Both the position numbers and the translations under genes were made by a program. A model generated the notes under the pieces. The model was not told where the DNA came from and ran no database searches. It was given only the letters and a program-made list of their open reading frames with translations. From Nematostella vectensis (taxonomy: Eukaryota > Cnidaria > Anthozoa > Actiniaria > Edwardsiidae), in NCBI RefSeq assembly GCF_932526225.1, contig NC_064041.1:2864699-2928698 (forward strand): 64,000 nucleotides of DNA. Reading direction: 5' to 3'. Positions 22,073-35,881 of the stretch are shown one piece after another (within the stretch, counting starts at the first letter, position 1; each line of letters starts with the position of its first letter).

Positions 22073-23465
22073 TAAAAGAATGCAATGAGGTGTTGTCAGT
22101 AGTGGCTGGTAGCGCTTGTTAACATACAAAGTTGCTAAAAAGAAGATACTTCAAGGCAACTGCCTCTTCATCAGTGTGTACTTGAAACTCATTTAGCATC
22201 GAAAATCTAGAATCATACAATGACACTCACAACTAATAAAAGTACCAAGTTATTCTCAGGAACTAGTTCGCAGAGGTCGGCATAACAATACGAGACCTCT
22301 CTACTTCGCTACAACCCCAGTGGTGTAGCCAGGATTTTCAACGGTTTGGGGCCCAAAAGGCCTTCTCAAGGCATTTTCTCCTGTATTTTAGATAATGTCT
22401 CATACATTTACTGTATTTTTGGCTGCTACAAGGGGGGATGAGCTGGCCCCCTGGGCCACCCCCTGAACCCCCTCCCTCTCCGCCATTTTGATTAATTGTT
22501 ATTCAAAGGTTAAAAATTATCCGGTGAAATGTGCTTATCAAAATATATTTTGTTGTTAAAGTCCATACTAAAAGCACTCTCACCGTAAATTATGTGGGAA
22601 TATGTTCACTTCCAGGCAGCATTCTCACTTCCGGTTCTCACTCTAGAGGCCTGTTTCGGTTTTTCCTTGTCATCTTTTGTTCATAAACTAGTTCAATAAC
22701 CTTGACATTTGGTACAGGTATTTACTTTGACCCAGTCCTACAATTAGATGCTGCTTGTTACCAAGCTGCATCCCCAGGGGGGAGAGTAGTAACATATCGT
22801 TACACTATATAAACATGTAATAAGTATCGTTTAGCTGTTTTTCGTTTCTTTTAATGCATTACTGTTAGAGAAATCACTGTTTTTTGAAAATGACAGAATT
22901 GCCCCTCCCTCCCCCCCTGAGTCACAGATTTTTGGCACCCCCCTGAAAAAGTTACTTGACCTAAGGAACATATGTGCCAAGTTTGGTGCTTCTACTAAAA
23001 TTGAACAAAACAGCCATTTTTTTAGCGCTAAGCCACCCTACTAATTATTGTGTTTGTGTGGGGGAGGGGGGGTGGAATTAGACATGCCCATAAAGGGTCA
23101 GGAGAACAGTCGATTTCAAGCCCATTTCTCAGGGGTGTAAATAATATTGTATAGGGGGTCTGGGAGCATACCCCTCTGTGAATATTTTGCCATTCTCAAA
23201 TATATGAAATGCTAATTATTGTTCAAACCTTTAATAGAAAACAGCATCATAAGCTCCTTTCAAACTGAAATATTATTTAAACATCTTTTCATACCACCAA
23301 TGTGAAAAGTTATCAGGGGGGACATTGACATGAATCGGCATTTGTAAATGCAGTACCATATCATCACTGCAAACCTACTATCCTAAGTTGAGTAAGTTAA
23401 GATATGAAATGAGAGATGTGACTGTTAGACAGTAAGCATGCAACTGATACCATACATAGAGTAAA
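22073..23465. other. No gene recognised; old repeat debris
   Basis: Contains C/G runs and a segment near 22320-22490 resembling the 'TGGTGTAGCCAGGATTT...CCCCCTGAACCCCC' type of interspersed repeat seen in invertebrate genomes. No coding region is supported. Confidence 0.45.
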
Positions 23466-23786
23466 GGGGGGGGGGGAATAGATTCGCGGATCGGCGGATT
23501 CGGCCCCAAAATGCTCATGGATTATGGATTTAGATGATTATTTCAGCGGATTGGCGGATTTTGGAAATACGGCGGATCACGGATCTGTTGACAATTTGGG
23601 CAAGGATTTCGGATTTTGACTTGCTTTGACAGTCGAATTTCGGATTTTTAATGAACTTCAATCAACGCTATTGTTTATCCGTCAAACCATGCGGATCTAA
23701 AAATATCTGCGGATCCACGGATTTGCCCCGAAAATGTTGCGGATCGGCGGATTTACATACCCCTATTCACCCCCCCCCCCCCCCAG
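23466..23786. mobile_element. Small GGATC-rich foldback-type element
   Basis: It is bounded by a G run followed by GAATAG (23466-23483) and by CTATTCACCCC plus a C run (23762-23785), an inverted pair. The interior is unusually dense in GCGGATCGGCGGATT-type words, including GCGGATCGGCGGATT near both ends in the same orientation. Composition is unlike the flanks. I infer a non-autonomous element. Confidence 0.5.
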
Positions 23787-24057
23787 TAAATGACTGCCAC
23801 CAAGGAGGAGGGTGGGCGCAAAAATGAAAAACGTTCCTCAACAAGACTTCTGCCAACTGACCGAAAAGAAACTTTGAGTGCATTAAATACACCGAGAACA
23901 TAGTTAAGCATCTTAAATCCCCCCATACATTCCTTAACTATTGACAGTAGCCTTGGGCTACGTGTGACAAAACGGGATTTTAATATTTACAGAGTAATTA
24001 CACATTTCAGAATTACTTACAACACCAAACACGACATTGGAATGATTTTCATACCTT

Positions 24058-24354
24058 TCAAAAACTAATTACTGGAAACTCTTGCCATTTTCGATTCGGC
24101 TCCTTTTCATTTGGAGACGAATTTTGCAGCTTTTCACGCCGTTGTTCTGTAGTTTCTTTTGCCTTTTCGTTAAAATTTTCGCAGAACCCTGAAAAACCTT
24201 CCCTTTTTTGGATAGATTGATTTGTACACTCGAAAACAGCGCAAATATATGACATTTTAACAGGTGCACGGCACTTGAATTGCACTTGTTGTACGAAATG
24301 TAGACAACCATCTTCTTCGCGTGTCTGTTTTGACCACCACTTCAACTTTGGCAT
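24058..24354 (-). pseudogene. THAP-like zinc-finger N-terminal fragment
   Basis: An internal Met starts MSYICAVFECTNQSIQKREG, which fits the THAP start (C-x4-C after a short hydrophobic strand). EKAKETTEQRREKLQ follows, similar to the 'GEKTxELSxxRRxxW' loop common in cnidarian THAP proteins. The second half of the finger (Trp and the CxxH pair) is not present in the open frame, so this is an exon or a broken copy. THAP domains bind DNA and often derive from P-like transposases. Low certainty. Confidence 0.4.
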
Positions 24355-24671
24355 ATCTAATGAGGCAGATGTGACCTCATTTGCAATCCAAGAATTGTCA
24401 GGGTGTCAGGACCTGACACACGAAGCCACGGGAATTTCGTTCCCTAAATCGTGCACCATATGGAAGAGTAAGGATAACACAGCTGTGGTCTTATCATTGT
24501 CCATCTATTTCCTATATATATTCTTTTATAAAGGGTGTAATAGTATAGTTATCTTTTTTTTTTGTTGTTGATGATATGAATGGGAAAAAATCTCTTTTGG
24601 ACCTAGTAAATGAATAAATAATTCTGTAAGATACGTATTCAGCGTAACTCGCTGAATTTGGTATGTATGGC

Positions 24672-24918
24672 CACAGGTAGCCCAGGCTCTGTCAATGAGT
24701 AATTTGAACCCGCCGGCTCATTGACCGTTAATAGAGAGATCATATGGAGTTGTTACTTTTTTAATAGACGGCATCAAGTACTCTATCACATTGGATTGGA
24801 TTTATTACATTTTTATGGAGGAATACTACTTGCATAAAGTAACAGCTATATGTTCTCTCTATTAACGGTCAATGAGGTCGGTTCAAATTATTCATTGACA
24901 GAGCCTGGGCTAACTGTG
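24672..24918. mobile_element. 247-bp MITE with about 60-bp TIRs
   Basis: The left end CACAGGTAGCCCAGGCTC and the right end are complementary with one mismatch. The match continues through TCTGTCAATGAGTAATTTGA and CTCATTGACCGTTAATAGAG with small differences. The core is under 120 bp and non-coding. A target duplication is not clear from the flanks. Confidence 0.85.
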
Positions 24919-25355
24919 ATGTAACCACGATTTAAAACATCAGGTTTGGCAGGAAGGCTGGAGTGGAGTGGAGTGGAGTGGAGTTGGGGATCCTACTTTT
25001 TAAATGTTCTTCACTGACAGTACCCCAGGTAGCTTGTTAACATATTTTTCTGGGGGTCAGACAAGTTTATACGGAATAATTACTTTTTTCATCTTCATTG
25101 TTGTCTATTATTATAATTATTGTTGTTGTTCTTATTGTTGATGTTATTATATGTGAACAATGAATTCAAAATCTAGTGTCATTCCATAATGACAAACCCA
25201 AACCCAAAAACAACCATACACACTCTACATGTTAAAATAAATCTTAGCTTGTTAGAACCTCTCTAAAACTGGGGCATAATGTTGCATATCTAACAGAATT
25301 CCAGGGTCCAATGCCCCTGTAGAATAGGAAACCAAGCAAATAATAACAACAATTT
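24919..25355. other. Spacer with (GGAGT)n microsatellite
   Basis: A GGAGT pentamer run lies at about 24962-24984. The rest is AT-rich with TTATTGTTG-type simple sequence. No gene was seen. Confidence 0.6.
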
Positions 25356-27565
25356 AGTACGCATTATCACACCCCTTGCTGATATAGTGTCCATAATATA
25401 ACACCCCCTTGCTGATTAAGTACGCATTATTACACCCCTTGCTGATTTAGTGTCCATAATTAAACACCCCCTTGCTGATTTAGTGTCCATAATATAACAC
25501 CCAATTGCTAATTTAGTTTCCATTATATAACACCCCCTTGCTGATTTAGTGTCCATAATATAACACCCCTTGCTGATTTAGTGTTTATAATATAACACCC
25601 AATTGCTGATTTAGTGTCCATAATATAACACCCAATTGCTGATTTAGTGTCCATAATATAACACCCAATTGCTGATTTAGTGTCCATAATATAACACCCC
25701 CTTGCTGATTTAGTGTCCATAATATAACACCCCTTGCTGATTTAGTGTCCATAATATAACACCCAATTGCTGATTTAGTGTCCATAATATAACACCCCCT
25801 TACTGATATAGTGTCCATAATATAACACCCCATTACTGGTATAGTGTCCATAATATAACACCCAATTGCTGATTTAGTACGCATTATTACACCCCTTGCT
25901 GATATAGTGCCCATAATATAACACCCCCTTGCTGATTTAGTGTCCATAATATAACACCCCTTGCTGATTTAGTATGCATTATTACACCCCTTGCTGATTT
26001 AGTGTCCATAATATAACACCCCCTTGCTGATTTAGTGTCCATAATATAACACCCAATTGCTGATTTAGTGTCCATAATATAACACCCAATTGCTCATATA
26101 GTGCCCATAATATAACACCTTCTTGCTGATTTAGTGTCCATAATATAACAACACCCCCTTGTGATTTAGTGTCCATAATATAACACCCAATTGCTGATTT
26201 AGTGTCCATAATATAACACCCCCTTGCTGATATAGTGTCCATAAAATAACACCCAATTGCTGATTTAGTGTCCATAATATAACACCCAATTGCTGATTTA
26301 GTGTCCATAATATAACACCCCCTTGCTGATTTAGTGTCCATAATATAACACCCCTTGCTGATTTAGTGTCCATAATATAACACCCCTTGCTGATTTAGTG
26401 TTTATAATATAACACCCAATTGCTGATTTAGTGTCCATAATATAACACCCAATTGCTGATTTAGTGTCCATAATATAACACCCAATTGCTGATTTAGTGT
26501 CCATAATATAACACCCCTTTGCTGATTTAGTGTCCATAATATAACACCCCCTTGCTGATTTAGTGTCTATAATATAACACCCAATTGCTGATTTAGTGTC
26601 CATAATATAACACCCAATTGCTGATATAGTGTCCATAATATAACACCCCCTTGCTGATTTAGTGTCCATAATATAACACCTTGCTGATTTAGTGCCCATA
26701 ATATAACACCCCCTTGCTGATTTAGTGTCCATAATATAACACCCCTTTGCTGATTTAGTGTCCATAATATAACACCCCCTTGCTGATTTAGTGTCCATAA
26801 TATAGCACCCCTTTGCTGATTTAGTGTCCATAATATAACACCCCATTGCTGATTTAGTGCCCATAATATAACACCCCTTGCTGATTTAGTGTTCATAATA
26901 TAACACCCAATTGCTGATTTAGTGTCCATAATATAACACCCCCTTGCTGATTAAGTACGCATTTTTACACCCCTTGCTGATTTAGTGTCCATAATTAAAC
27001 ACCCCCTTGCTGATTTAGTGTCCATAATATAACACCCAATTGCTGATTTAGTGTCCATAATATAACACCCCCTTGCTGATTTAGTGTCCATAATATAACA
27101 CCCCTTGCTGATTTAGTGTTTATAATATAACACCCAATTGCTGATTTAGTGTCCATAATATAACACCCAATTGCTGATTTAGTGTCCATAATATAACACC
27201 CAATTGCTGATTTAGTGTCCATAATATAACACCCCCTTGCTGATTTAGTGTCCATAATATAACACCCCTTGCTGATTTAGTGTCCATAATATAACACCCA
27301 ATTGCTGATTTAGTGTCCATAATATAACACCCCCTTACTGATATAGTGTCCATAATATAACACCCCATTACTGGTATAGTGTCCATAATATAACACCCAA
27401 TTGCTGATTTAGTACGCATTATTACACCCCTTGCTGATATAGTGCCCATAATATAACACCCCCTTGCTGATTTAGTGTCCATAATATAACACCCCTTGCT
27501 GATTTAGTATGCATTATTACACCCCTTGCTGATTTAGTGTCCATAATATAACACCCCCTTGCTGA
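25356..27565. repeat. 31-33-bp satellite array, proximal block
   Basis: Tandem units built from GCTGATTTAGTGTCCATAAT and ATAACACCC plus a 3-6-bp variable joint (AAT, CCT, CT and similar). The commonest unit is 33 bp. A segment of about 360 bp at 25585-25947 recurs at 27120-27482, 1,535 bp away, showing block duplication. Minus-strand frames are long because the 33-bp consensus has no stop in two frames; the repeated MDTKSAIGCYI peptide is an artefact. Confidence 0.95.
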
Positions 27566-27624
27566 TATAGTGTTGATAATATCCATGATCCCCACAATCG
27601 ACCCCATGAACGCCACCATCATAA

Positions 27625-27930
27625 TCATCATCATGGGCATCATACGCCCCCATCACACTGCCCGCCACCTCACTGCCTATCATCTCATTGCCCGCCACCA
27701 ATGCAACACTACCCGCTCCCACATGGGGCTACCATCCCCAAGCACCCTACCCTGGACATTCACCACAATCGGGACAGCCCTACTATCCAGGCAGCCAGCC
27801 CCCTCCCCCTAGGGATGCATACCCTCCCCCTGACGGGGCATACCCACAAGCTGGGAGTGTATACCCATCCGCACCTGGTGCCTCTGGGGGATACCCTGGA
27901 TATGGGGCCCAGCCACCCCCTAACAGGTAA
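27625..27930 (+). CDS. Pro/Gly/Tyr-rich (PGYP-type) coding exon
   Basis: A plus-strand frame opens after a TAA at 27622 and runs to TAA at 27928. It encodes YHPQAPYPGHSPQSGQPYYP, then QPPPPRDAYPPPDGAYPQAG, and ends GGYPGYGAQPPPNR. This low-complexity style is typical of the flexible tails of annexin A7, penta-EF-hand, WBP2-like and CYSTM-type proteins. The end closely resembles that of the Tudor/trefoil gene ([13 protein letters not shown], then stop), which argues that this is also a true C-terminus. The stop overlaps a strong donor-like AACAG/GTAAGT, so a splice at 27926 is also possible. The 5' boundary is unclear. A His/Pro-rich frame runs just upstream in another phase (near 27590-27720), hinting at a frameshift or a hidden acceptor. 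It interrupts the satellite array. Confidence 0.5.
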   Translation, partial: SSSWASYAPITLPATSLPIISLPATNATLPAPTWGYHPQAPYPGHSPQSGQPYYPGSQPPPPRDAYPPPDGAYPQAGSVYPSAPGASGGYPGYGAQPPPNR

Positions 27931-29594
27931 GTGAAGTCATCTAAAACAGTTTTGTGTTAAGTTATCTTTATTATAGAACACTGTCACATACACATTTACA
28001 TACAACCTTTGTACTTAAGTGTCACTATGAATATATGCATTGGGATCCTGATTTAGTGTTTATAATATTGCACCCCTTGCTGATTTAGTAGGCATTATAA
28101 CACCCCTTACTGATATGGTGTCCATAATATAACACCCAATTGCTGATAGTGTCCATAATATAACACCCCCTTGCTGATAGTGTCCATAATATAACACCCC
28201 TTGCTGATTTAATGTCCATAATATAACACCCAATTGCTGATATAGTGTCTATAATATAACACCCCTTGCTGATATAGTGTCCATAATATAACACCCCTTA
28301 CTGATATGGTGTCCATGATATAACACCCCTTGCTGATATGGTGTCCATAATATAACACCCCTTGCTGATATGGTGTCCATGATATAACACCCCCTTGCTG
28401 ATAGTGTCTATAATATAACACCCCTTGCTGATATAGTGTCCATAATATAACACCCCTTACTGATATAGTGTCCATAATATAACACCCCTTACTGATATGG
28501 TGTCCATGATATAACACCCCTTGCTGATTTAGTGTCCATAATATAACACCCCTTACTGATATGGTGTCCATGATATAACACCCCTTACTGATATGGTGTC
28601 CATGATATAACACCCCTTACTGATATGGTGTCCATAATATAACACCCCTTACTGATATGGTATCCATAATATAACACCCCTTACTGATATGGTATCCATA
28701 ATATAACACCCCTTGCTGATATGGTATCCATAATATAACACCCCTTACTGATATGGTGTCCATGATATAACACCCCTTACTGATATGGTGTCCATGATAT
28801 AACACCCCTTACTGATATGGTGTCCATAATATAACACCCCTTACTGATATAGTGTCCATAATATAACACCCCTTGCTGATTTAGTGTCCATAATATAACA
28901 CCCCCTTAATGATATGGTGTCCATAATATAACACCCAATTGCTGATTTAGTGTCCATAATATAACACCCCCTTGCTGATATAGTGTTGATAATATAACAC
29001 CCCCTTGCTGATTTAGTGTCCATAATATAAAACCCAATTGCTGATTTAGTGTCCATAATATAACACCCCCTTGCTGATATAGTGTCTATAATATAACACC
29101 CAATTGCTGATTTAGTGTCCATAATATAACACCCCCTTGCTGATTTAGTGTCCATAATATAAAACCCAATTGCTGATTTAGTGTCCATAATATAACACCC
29201 CCTTGCTGATTTAGTGTCTATAATATAACACCCAATTGCTGATTTAGTGTCCATAATATAACACCCAATTGTTGATTTAGTGTCCATAATATAAAACCCA
29301 ATTGCTGATTTAGTACGCATTATTACACCCCTTGCTGATTTAGTGCCCAAAATATAACACCCCCTTGCTGATTTAGTGTCCATAATATAACACCCAATTG
29401 CTGATTTAGTGTCCATAATATAACACCCAATTGCTCATATAGTGCCCATAATATAACACCTTCTTGCTGATTTAGTGTCCATAATATAACAACACCCCCT
29501 TGTGATTTAGTGTCCATAATATAACACCCAATTGCTGATTTAGTGTCCATAATATAACACCCCCTTGCTGATATAGTGTCCATAATATAACACC

Positions 29595-29775
29595 GGGTCG
29601 CACGGACCGTTTTTCCAAATTCGTCTCAGCGCAATTTGCTGGGGATTTAATGTTATTATGAATTATGTATGGTGTAATGTATTTTGTAGTTAGCTGACCC
29701 TACCGGTAATTCAGTTGTAAAAGAACTGCAAACGGTTGAAATAAACGAGCATTATTATTATTATTATTATTATTA
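29595..29775 (+). mobile_element. Captured LINE 3' end, copy 1
   Basis: About 180 bp starting GGGTCGCACGGACC, containing GCGCAATTTGCTGGGG and an AATAAA, and ending in an (ATT)n tail. This is the anatomy of a severely 5'-truncated non-LTR element. Both sides are satellite. Confidence 0.75.
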
Positions 29776-31609
29776 CCCCCTTTCTGATTTAGTGTCCATA
29801 ATATAACACCCAATTGCTGATTTAGTGTCCATAATATAACACCCCATTGCTGATATAGTGTCCATAATATAACACCCCCTTGCTGATTTAGTACCCATAA
29901 TATAACACCCAATTGCTGATTTAGTGTCCATAATATAGCACCCCTTTGCTGATTTAGTGTTCATAATATAACACCCCTTTGCTGATTTAGTGTCCATAAT
30001 ATAACACCCAATTGCTGATTTAGTGTCCATAATATAACACCCCTTTGCTGATTTAGTGTCCATAATATAACACCCCATTGCTGATTTAGTGTCCATAATA
30101 TAACACCCAATTGCTGATTTAGTGTCCATAATATAACACCCCTTTGCTGATTTAGTGTCCATAATATAACACCCAATTGCTGATATAGTGTCCATAATAT
30201 AACACCCCCTTTCTGATTTAGCGTCCATAATATAACACCCAATTGCTGATTTAGTGTCCATAATATAACACCCCATTGCTGATTTAGTGTCCATAATTAA
30301 ACACCCCCTTGCTGATTTAGTGTCCATAATATAACACCCCTTGCTGATTTAGTGTTTATAATATAACACCCCTTGCTGAATTAGTGTCCATAATATAACA
30401 CCCAATTGCTGGTTTAGTGTCCATAATATAACACCCAATTGCTGATTTAGTGTCCATAATATAACACCCCCTTGCTGATTTGGTGTCCATAATATAACAC
30501 CCCCTTACTGATATAGTGTCCATAATATAACACCCCATTACTGGTATAGTGTCCATAATATAACACCCAATTGCTGATTTAGTACGCATTATTACACCCC
30601 TTGCTGATATAGTGCCCATAATATAACACCCCCTTGCTGATAGTGTCTATAATATAACACCCCTTGCTGATATAGTATCCATAATATAACACCCCTTACT
30701 GATATGGTATCCATAATATAACACCCCTTGCTGATATGGTATCCATAATATAACACCCCTTACTGATATGGTGTCCATGATATAACACCCCTTACTGATA
30801 TGGTGTCCATGATATAACACCCCTTACTGATATGGTGTCCATAATATAACACCCCTTACTGATATAGTGTCCATAATATAACACCCCTTGCTGATTTAGT
30901 GTCCATAATATAACACCCCCTTAATGATATGGTGTCCATAATATAACACCCAATTGCTGATTTAGTGTCCATAATATAACACCCCCTTGCTGATATAGTG
31001 TTGATAATATAACACCCCCTTGCTGATTTAGTGTCCATAATATAAAACCCAATTGCTGATTTAGTGTCCATAATATAACACCCCCTTGCTGATATAGTGT
31101 CTATAATATAACACCCAATTGCTGATTTAGTGTCCATAATATAACACCCCCTTGCTGATTTAGTGTCCATAATATAAAACCCAATTGCTGATTTAGTGTC
31201 CATAATATAACACCCCCTTGCTGATTTAGTGTCTATAATATAACACCCAATTGCTGATTTAGTGTCCATAATATAACACCCAATTGTTGATTTAGTGTCC
31301 ATAATATAAAACCCAATTGCTGATTTAGTACGCATTATTACACCCCTTGCTGATTTAGTGCCCAAAATATAACACCCCCTTGCTGATTTAGTGTCCATAA
31401 TATAACACCCAATTGCTGATTTAGTGTCCATAATATAACACCCAATTGCTCATATAGTGCCCATAATATAACACCTTCTTGCTGATTTAGTGTCCATAAT
31501 ATAACAACACCCCCTTGTGATTTAGTGTCCATAATATAACACCCAATTGCTGATTTAGTGTCCATAATATAACACCCCCTTGCTGATATAGTGTCCATAA
31601 TATAACACC

Positions 31610-31787
31610 GGGTCGCACGGACCGTTTTTCCAAATTCGTCTCAGCGCAATTTGCTGGGGATTTAATGTTATTATGAATTATGTATGGTGTAATGTATTTT
31701 GTAGTTAGCTGACCCTACCGGTAATTCAGTTGTAAAAGAACTGCAAACGGTTGAAATAAACGAGCATTATTATTATTATTATTATTA
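31610..31787 (+). mobile_element. Captured LINE 3' end, copy 2
   Basis: Same sequence as copy 1 with one ATT triplet fewer in the tail. Confidence 0.75.
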
Positions 31788-33689
31788 CCCCCTTTCTGAT
31801 TTAGTGTCCATAATATAACACCCAATTGCTGATTTAGTGTCCATAATATAACACCCCATTGCTGATATAGTGTCCATAATATAACACCCCCTTGCTGATT
31901 TAGTACCCATAATATAACACCCAATTGCTGATTTAGTGTCCATAATATAGCACCCCTTTGCTGATTTAGTGTTCATAATATAACACCCCTTTGCTGATTT
32001 AGTGTCCATAATATAACACCCAATTGCTGATTTAGTGTCCATAATATAACACCCCTTTGCTGATTTAGTGTCCATAATATAACACCCCATTGCTGATTTA
32101 GTGTCCATAATATAACACCCAATTGCTGATTTAGTGTCCATAATATAACACCCCTTTGCTGATTTAGTGTCCATAATATAACACCCAATTGCTGATATAG
32201 TGTCCATAATATAACACCCCCTTTCTGATTTAGTGTCCATAATATAACACCCAATTGCTGATTTAGTGTCCATAATATAACACCCCATTGCTGATTTAGT
32301 GTCCATAATTAAACACCCCCTTGCTGATTTAGTGTCCATAATATAACACCCCTTGCTGATTTAGTGTTTATAATATAACACCCCTTGCTGAATTAGTGTC
32401 CATAATATAACACCCAATTGCTGGTTTAGTGTCCATAATATAACACCCAATTGCTGATTTAGTGTCCATAATATAACACCCCCTTGCTGATTTGGTGTCC
32501 ATAATATAACACCCCCTTACTGATATAGTGTCCATAATATAACACCCCATTACTGGTTTAGTGTCCATAATATAACACCCAATTGCTGATTTAGTGTCCA
32601 TAACATAACACCCCCTTGCTGATTTAGTGTCCATAATATAACACCCCTTACTGATATGGTGTCCATGATATAACACCCCTTACTGATATGGTGTCCATGA
32701 TATAACACCCCTTACTGATATGGTGTCCATAATATAACACCCCTTACTGATATGGTATCCATAATATAACACCCCTTACTGATATGGTATCCATAATATA
32801 ACACCCCTTGCTGATATGGTATCCATAATATAACACCCCTTACTGATATGGTGTCCATGATATAACACCCCTTACTGATATGGTGTCCATGATATAACAC
32901 CCCTTACTGATATGGTGTCCATAATATAACACCCCTTACTGATATAGTGTCCATAATATAACACCCCTTGCTGATTTAGTGTCCATAATATAACACCCCC
33001 TTAATGATATGGTGTCCATAATATAACACCCAATTGCTGATTTAGTGTCCATAATATAACACCCCCTTGCTGATATAGTGTTGATAATATAACACCCCCT
33101 TGCTGATTTAGTGTCCATAATATAAAACCCAATTGCTGATTTAGTGTCCATAATATAACACCCCCTTGCTGATATAGTGTCTATAATATAACACCCAATT
33201 GCTGATTTAGTGTCCATAATATAACACCCCCTTGCTGATTTAGTGTCCATAATATAAAACCCAATTGCTGATTTAGTGTCCATAATATAACACCCCCTTG
33301 CTGATTTAGTGTCTATAATATAACACCCAATTGCTGATTTAGTGTCCATAATATAACACCCAATTGTTGATTTAGTGTCCATAATATAAAACCCAATTGC
33401 TGATTTAGTACGCATTATTACACCCCTTGCTGATTTAGTGCCCAAAATATAACACCCCCTTGCTGATTTAGTGTCCATAATATAACACCCAATTGCTGAT
33501 TTAGTGTCCATAATATAACACCCAATTGCTCATATAGTGCCCATAATATAACACCTTCTTGCTGATTTAGTGTCCATAATATAACAACACCCCCTTGTGA
33601 TTTAGTGTCCATAATATAACACCCAATTGCTGATTTAGTGTCCATAATATAACACCCCCTTGCTGATATAGTGTCCATAATATAACACC

Positions 33690-33871
33690 GGGTCGCACGG
33701 ACCGTTTTTCCAAATTCGTCTCAGCGCAATTTGCTGGGGATTTAATGTTATTATGAATTATGTATGGTGTAATGTATTTTGTAGTTAGCTGACCCTACCG
33801 GTAATTCAGTTGTAAAAGAACTGCAAACGGTTGAAATAAACGAGCATTATTATTATTATTATTATTATTAC
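33690..33871 (+). mobile_element. Captured LINE 3' end, copy 3
   Basis: Same sequence and the same longer ATT tail as copy 1, 4,095 bp downstream of it. Confidence 0.75.
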
Positions 33872-35704
33872 CCCCTTTCTGATTTAGTGTCCATAATATA
33901 ACACCCAATTGCTGATTTAGTGTCCATAATATAACACCCCATTGCTGATATAGTGTCCATAATATAACACCCCCTTGCTGATTTAGTACCCATAATATAA
34001 CACCCAATTGCTGATTTAGTGTCCATAATATAGCACCCCTTTGCTGATTTAGTGTTCATAATATAACACCCCTTTGCTGATTTAGTGTCCATAATATAAC
34101 ACCCAATTGCTGATTTAGTGTCCATAATATAACACCCCTTTGCTGATTTAGTGTCCATAATATAACACCCCATTGCTGATTTAGTGTCCATAATATAACA
34201 CCCAATTGCTGATTTAGTGTCCATAATATAACACCCCTTTGCTGATTTAGTGTCCATAATATAACACCCAATTGCTGATATAGTGTCCATAATATAACAC
34301 CCCCTTTCTGATTTAGTGTCCATAATATAACACCCAATTGCTGATTTAGTGTCCATAATATAACACCCCATTGCTGATTTAGTGTCCATAATTAAACACC
34401 CCCTTGCTGATTTAGTGTCCATAATATAACACCCCTTGCTGATTTAGTGTTTATAATATAACACCCCTTGCTGAATTAGTGTCCATAATATAACACCCAA
34501 TTGCTGGTTTAGTGTCCATAATATAACACCCAATTGCTGATTTAGTGTCCATAATATAACACCCCCTTGCTGATTTGGTGTCCATAATATAACACCCCCT
34601 TACTGATATAGTGTCCATAATATAACACCCCATTACTGGTATAGTGTCCATAATATAACACCCAATTGCTGATTTAGTACGCATTATTACACCCCTTGCT
34701 GATATAGTGCCCATAATATAACACCCCCTTGCTGATAGTGTCTATAATATAACACCCCTTGCTGATATAGTATCCATAATATAACACCCCTTACTGATAT
34801 GGTATCCATAATATAACACCCCTTGCTGATATGGTATCCATAATATAACACCCCTTACTGATATGGTGTCCATGATATAACACCCCTTACTGATATGGTG
34901 TCCATGATATAACACCCCTTACTGATATGGTGTCCATAATATAACACCCCTTACTGATATAGTGTCCATAATATAACACCCCTTGCTGATTTAGTGTCCA
35001 TAATATAACACCCCCTTAATGATATGGTGTCCATAATATAACACCCAATTGCTGATTTAGTGTCCATAATATAACACCCCCTTGCTGATATAGTGTTGAT
35101 AATATAACACCCCCTTGCTGATTTAGTGTCCATAATATAAAACCCAATTGCTGATTTAGTGTCCATAATATAACACCCCCTTGCTGATATAGTGTCTATA
35201 ATATAACACCCAATTGCTGATTTAGTGTCCATAATATAACACCCCCTTGCTGATTTAGTGTCCATAATATAAAACCCAATTGCTGATTTAGTGTCCATAA
35301 TATAACACCCCCTTGCTGATTTAGTGTCTATAATATAACACCCAATTGCTGATTTAGTGTCCATAATATAACACCCAATTGTTGATTTAGTGTCCATAAT
35401 ATAAAACCCAATTGCTGATTTAGTACGCATTATTACACCCCTTGCTGATTTAGTGCCCAAAATATAACACCCCCTTGCTGATTTAGTGTCCATAATATAA
35501 CACCCAATTGCTGATTTAGTGTCCATAATATAACACCCAATTGCTCATATAGTGCCCATAATATAACACCTTCTTGCTGATTTAGTGTCCATAATATAAC
35601 AACACCCCCTTGTGATTTAGTGTCCATAATATAACACCCAATTGCTGATTTAGTGTCCATAATATAACACCCCCTTGCTGATATAGTGTCCATAATATAA
35701 CACC

Positions 35705-35881
35705 GGGTCGCACGGACCGTTTTTCCAAATTCGTCTCAGCGCAATTTGCTGGGGATTTAATGTTATTATGAATTATGTATGGTGTAATGTATTTTGTAGT
35801 TAGCTGACCCTACCGGTAATTCAGTTGTAAAAGAACTGCAAACGGTTGAAATAAACGAGCATTATTATTATTATTATTATT
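35705..35881 (+). mobile_element. Captured LINE 3' end, copy 4
   Basis: Same sequence and the same shorter ATT tail as copy 2, 4,095 bp downstream of it. Confidence 0.75.

Larger units (their letters stand above)
28617..32711. repeat. Satellite 4,095-bp dimer, copy 1
   Basis: Contains two LINE-tail inserts, 2,015 bp apart. Corresponding landmarks recur exactly 4,095 bp downstream (28617 and 32712; 30356 and 34451; 32368 and 36463). Confidence 0.85.

Noticed and set aside
29595-35881. Four independent LINE insertions
   Set aside because: All four are truncated at the same base, lie in the same satellite context and share tail-length classes at 4,095-bp spacing. One insertion followed by duplication explains them.
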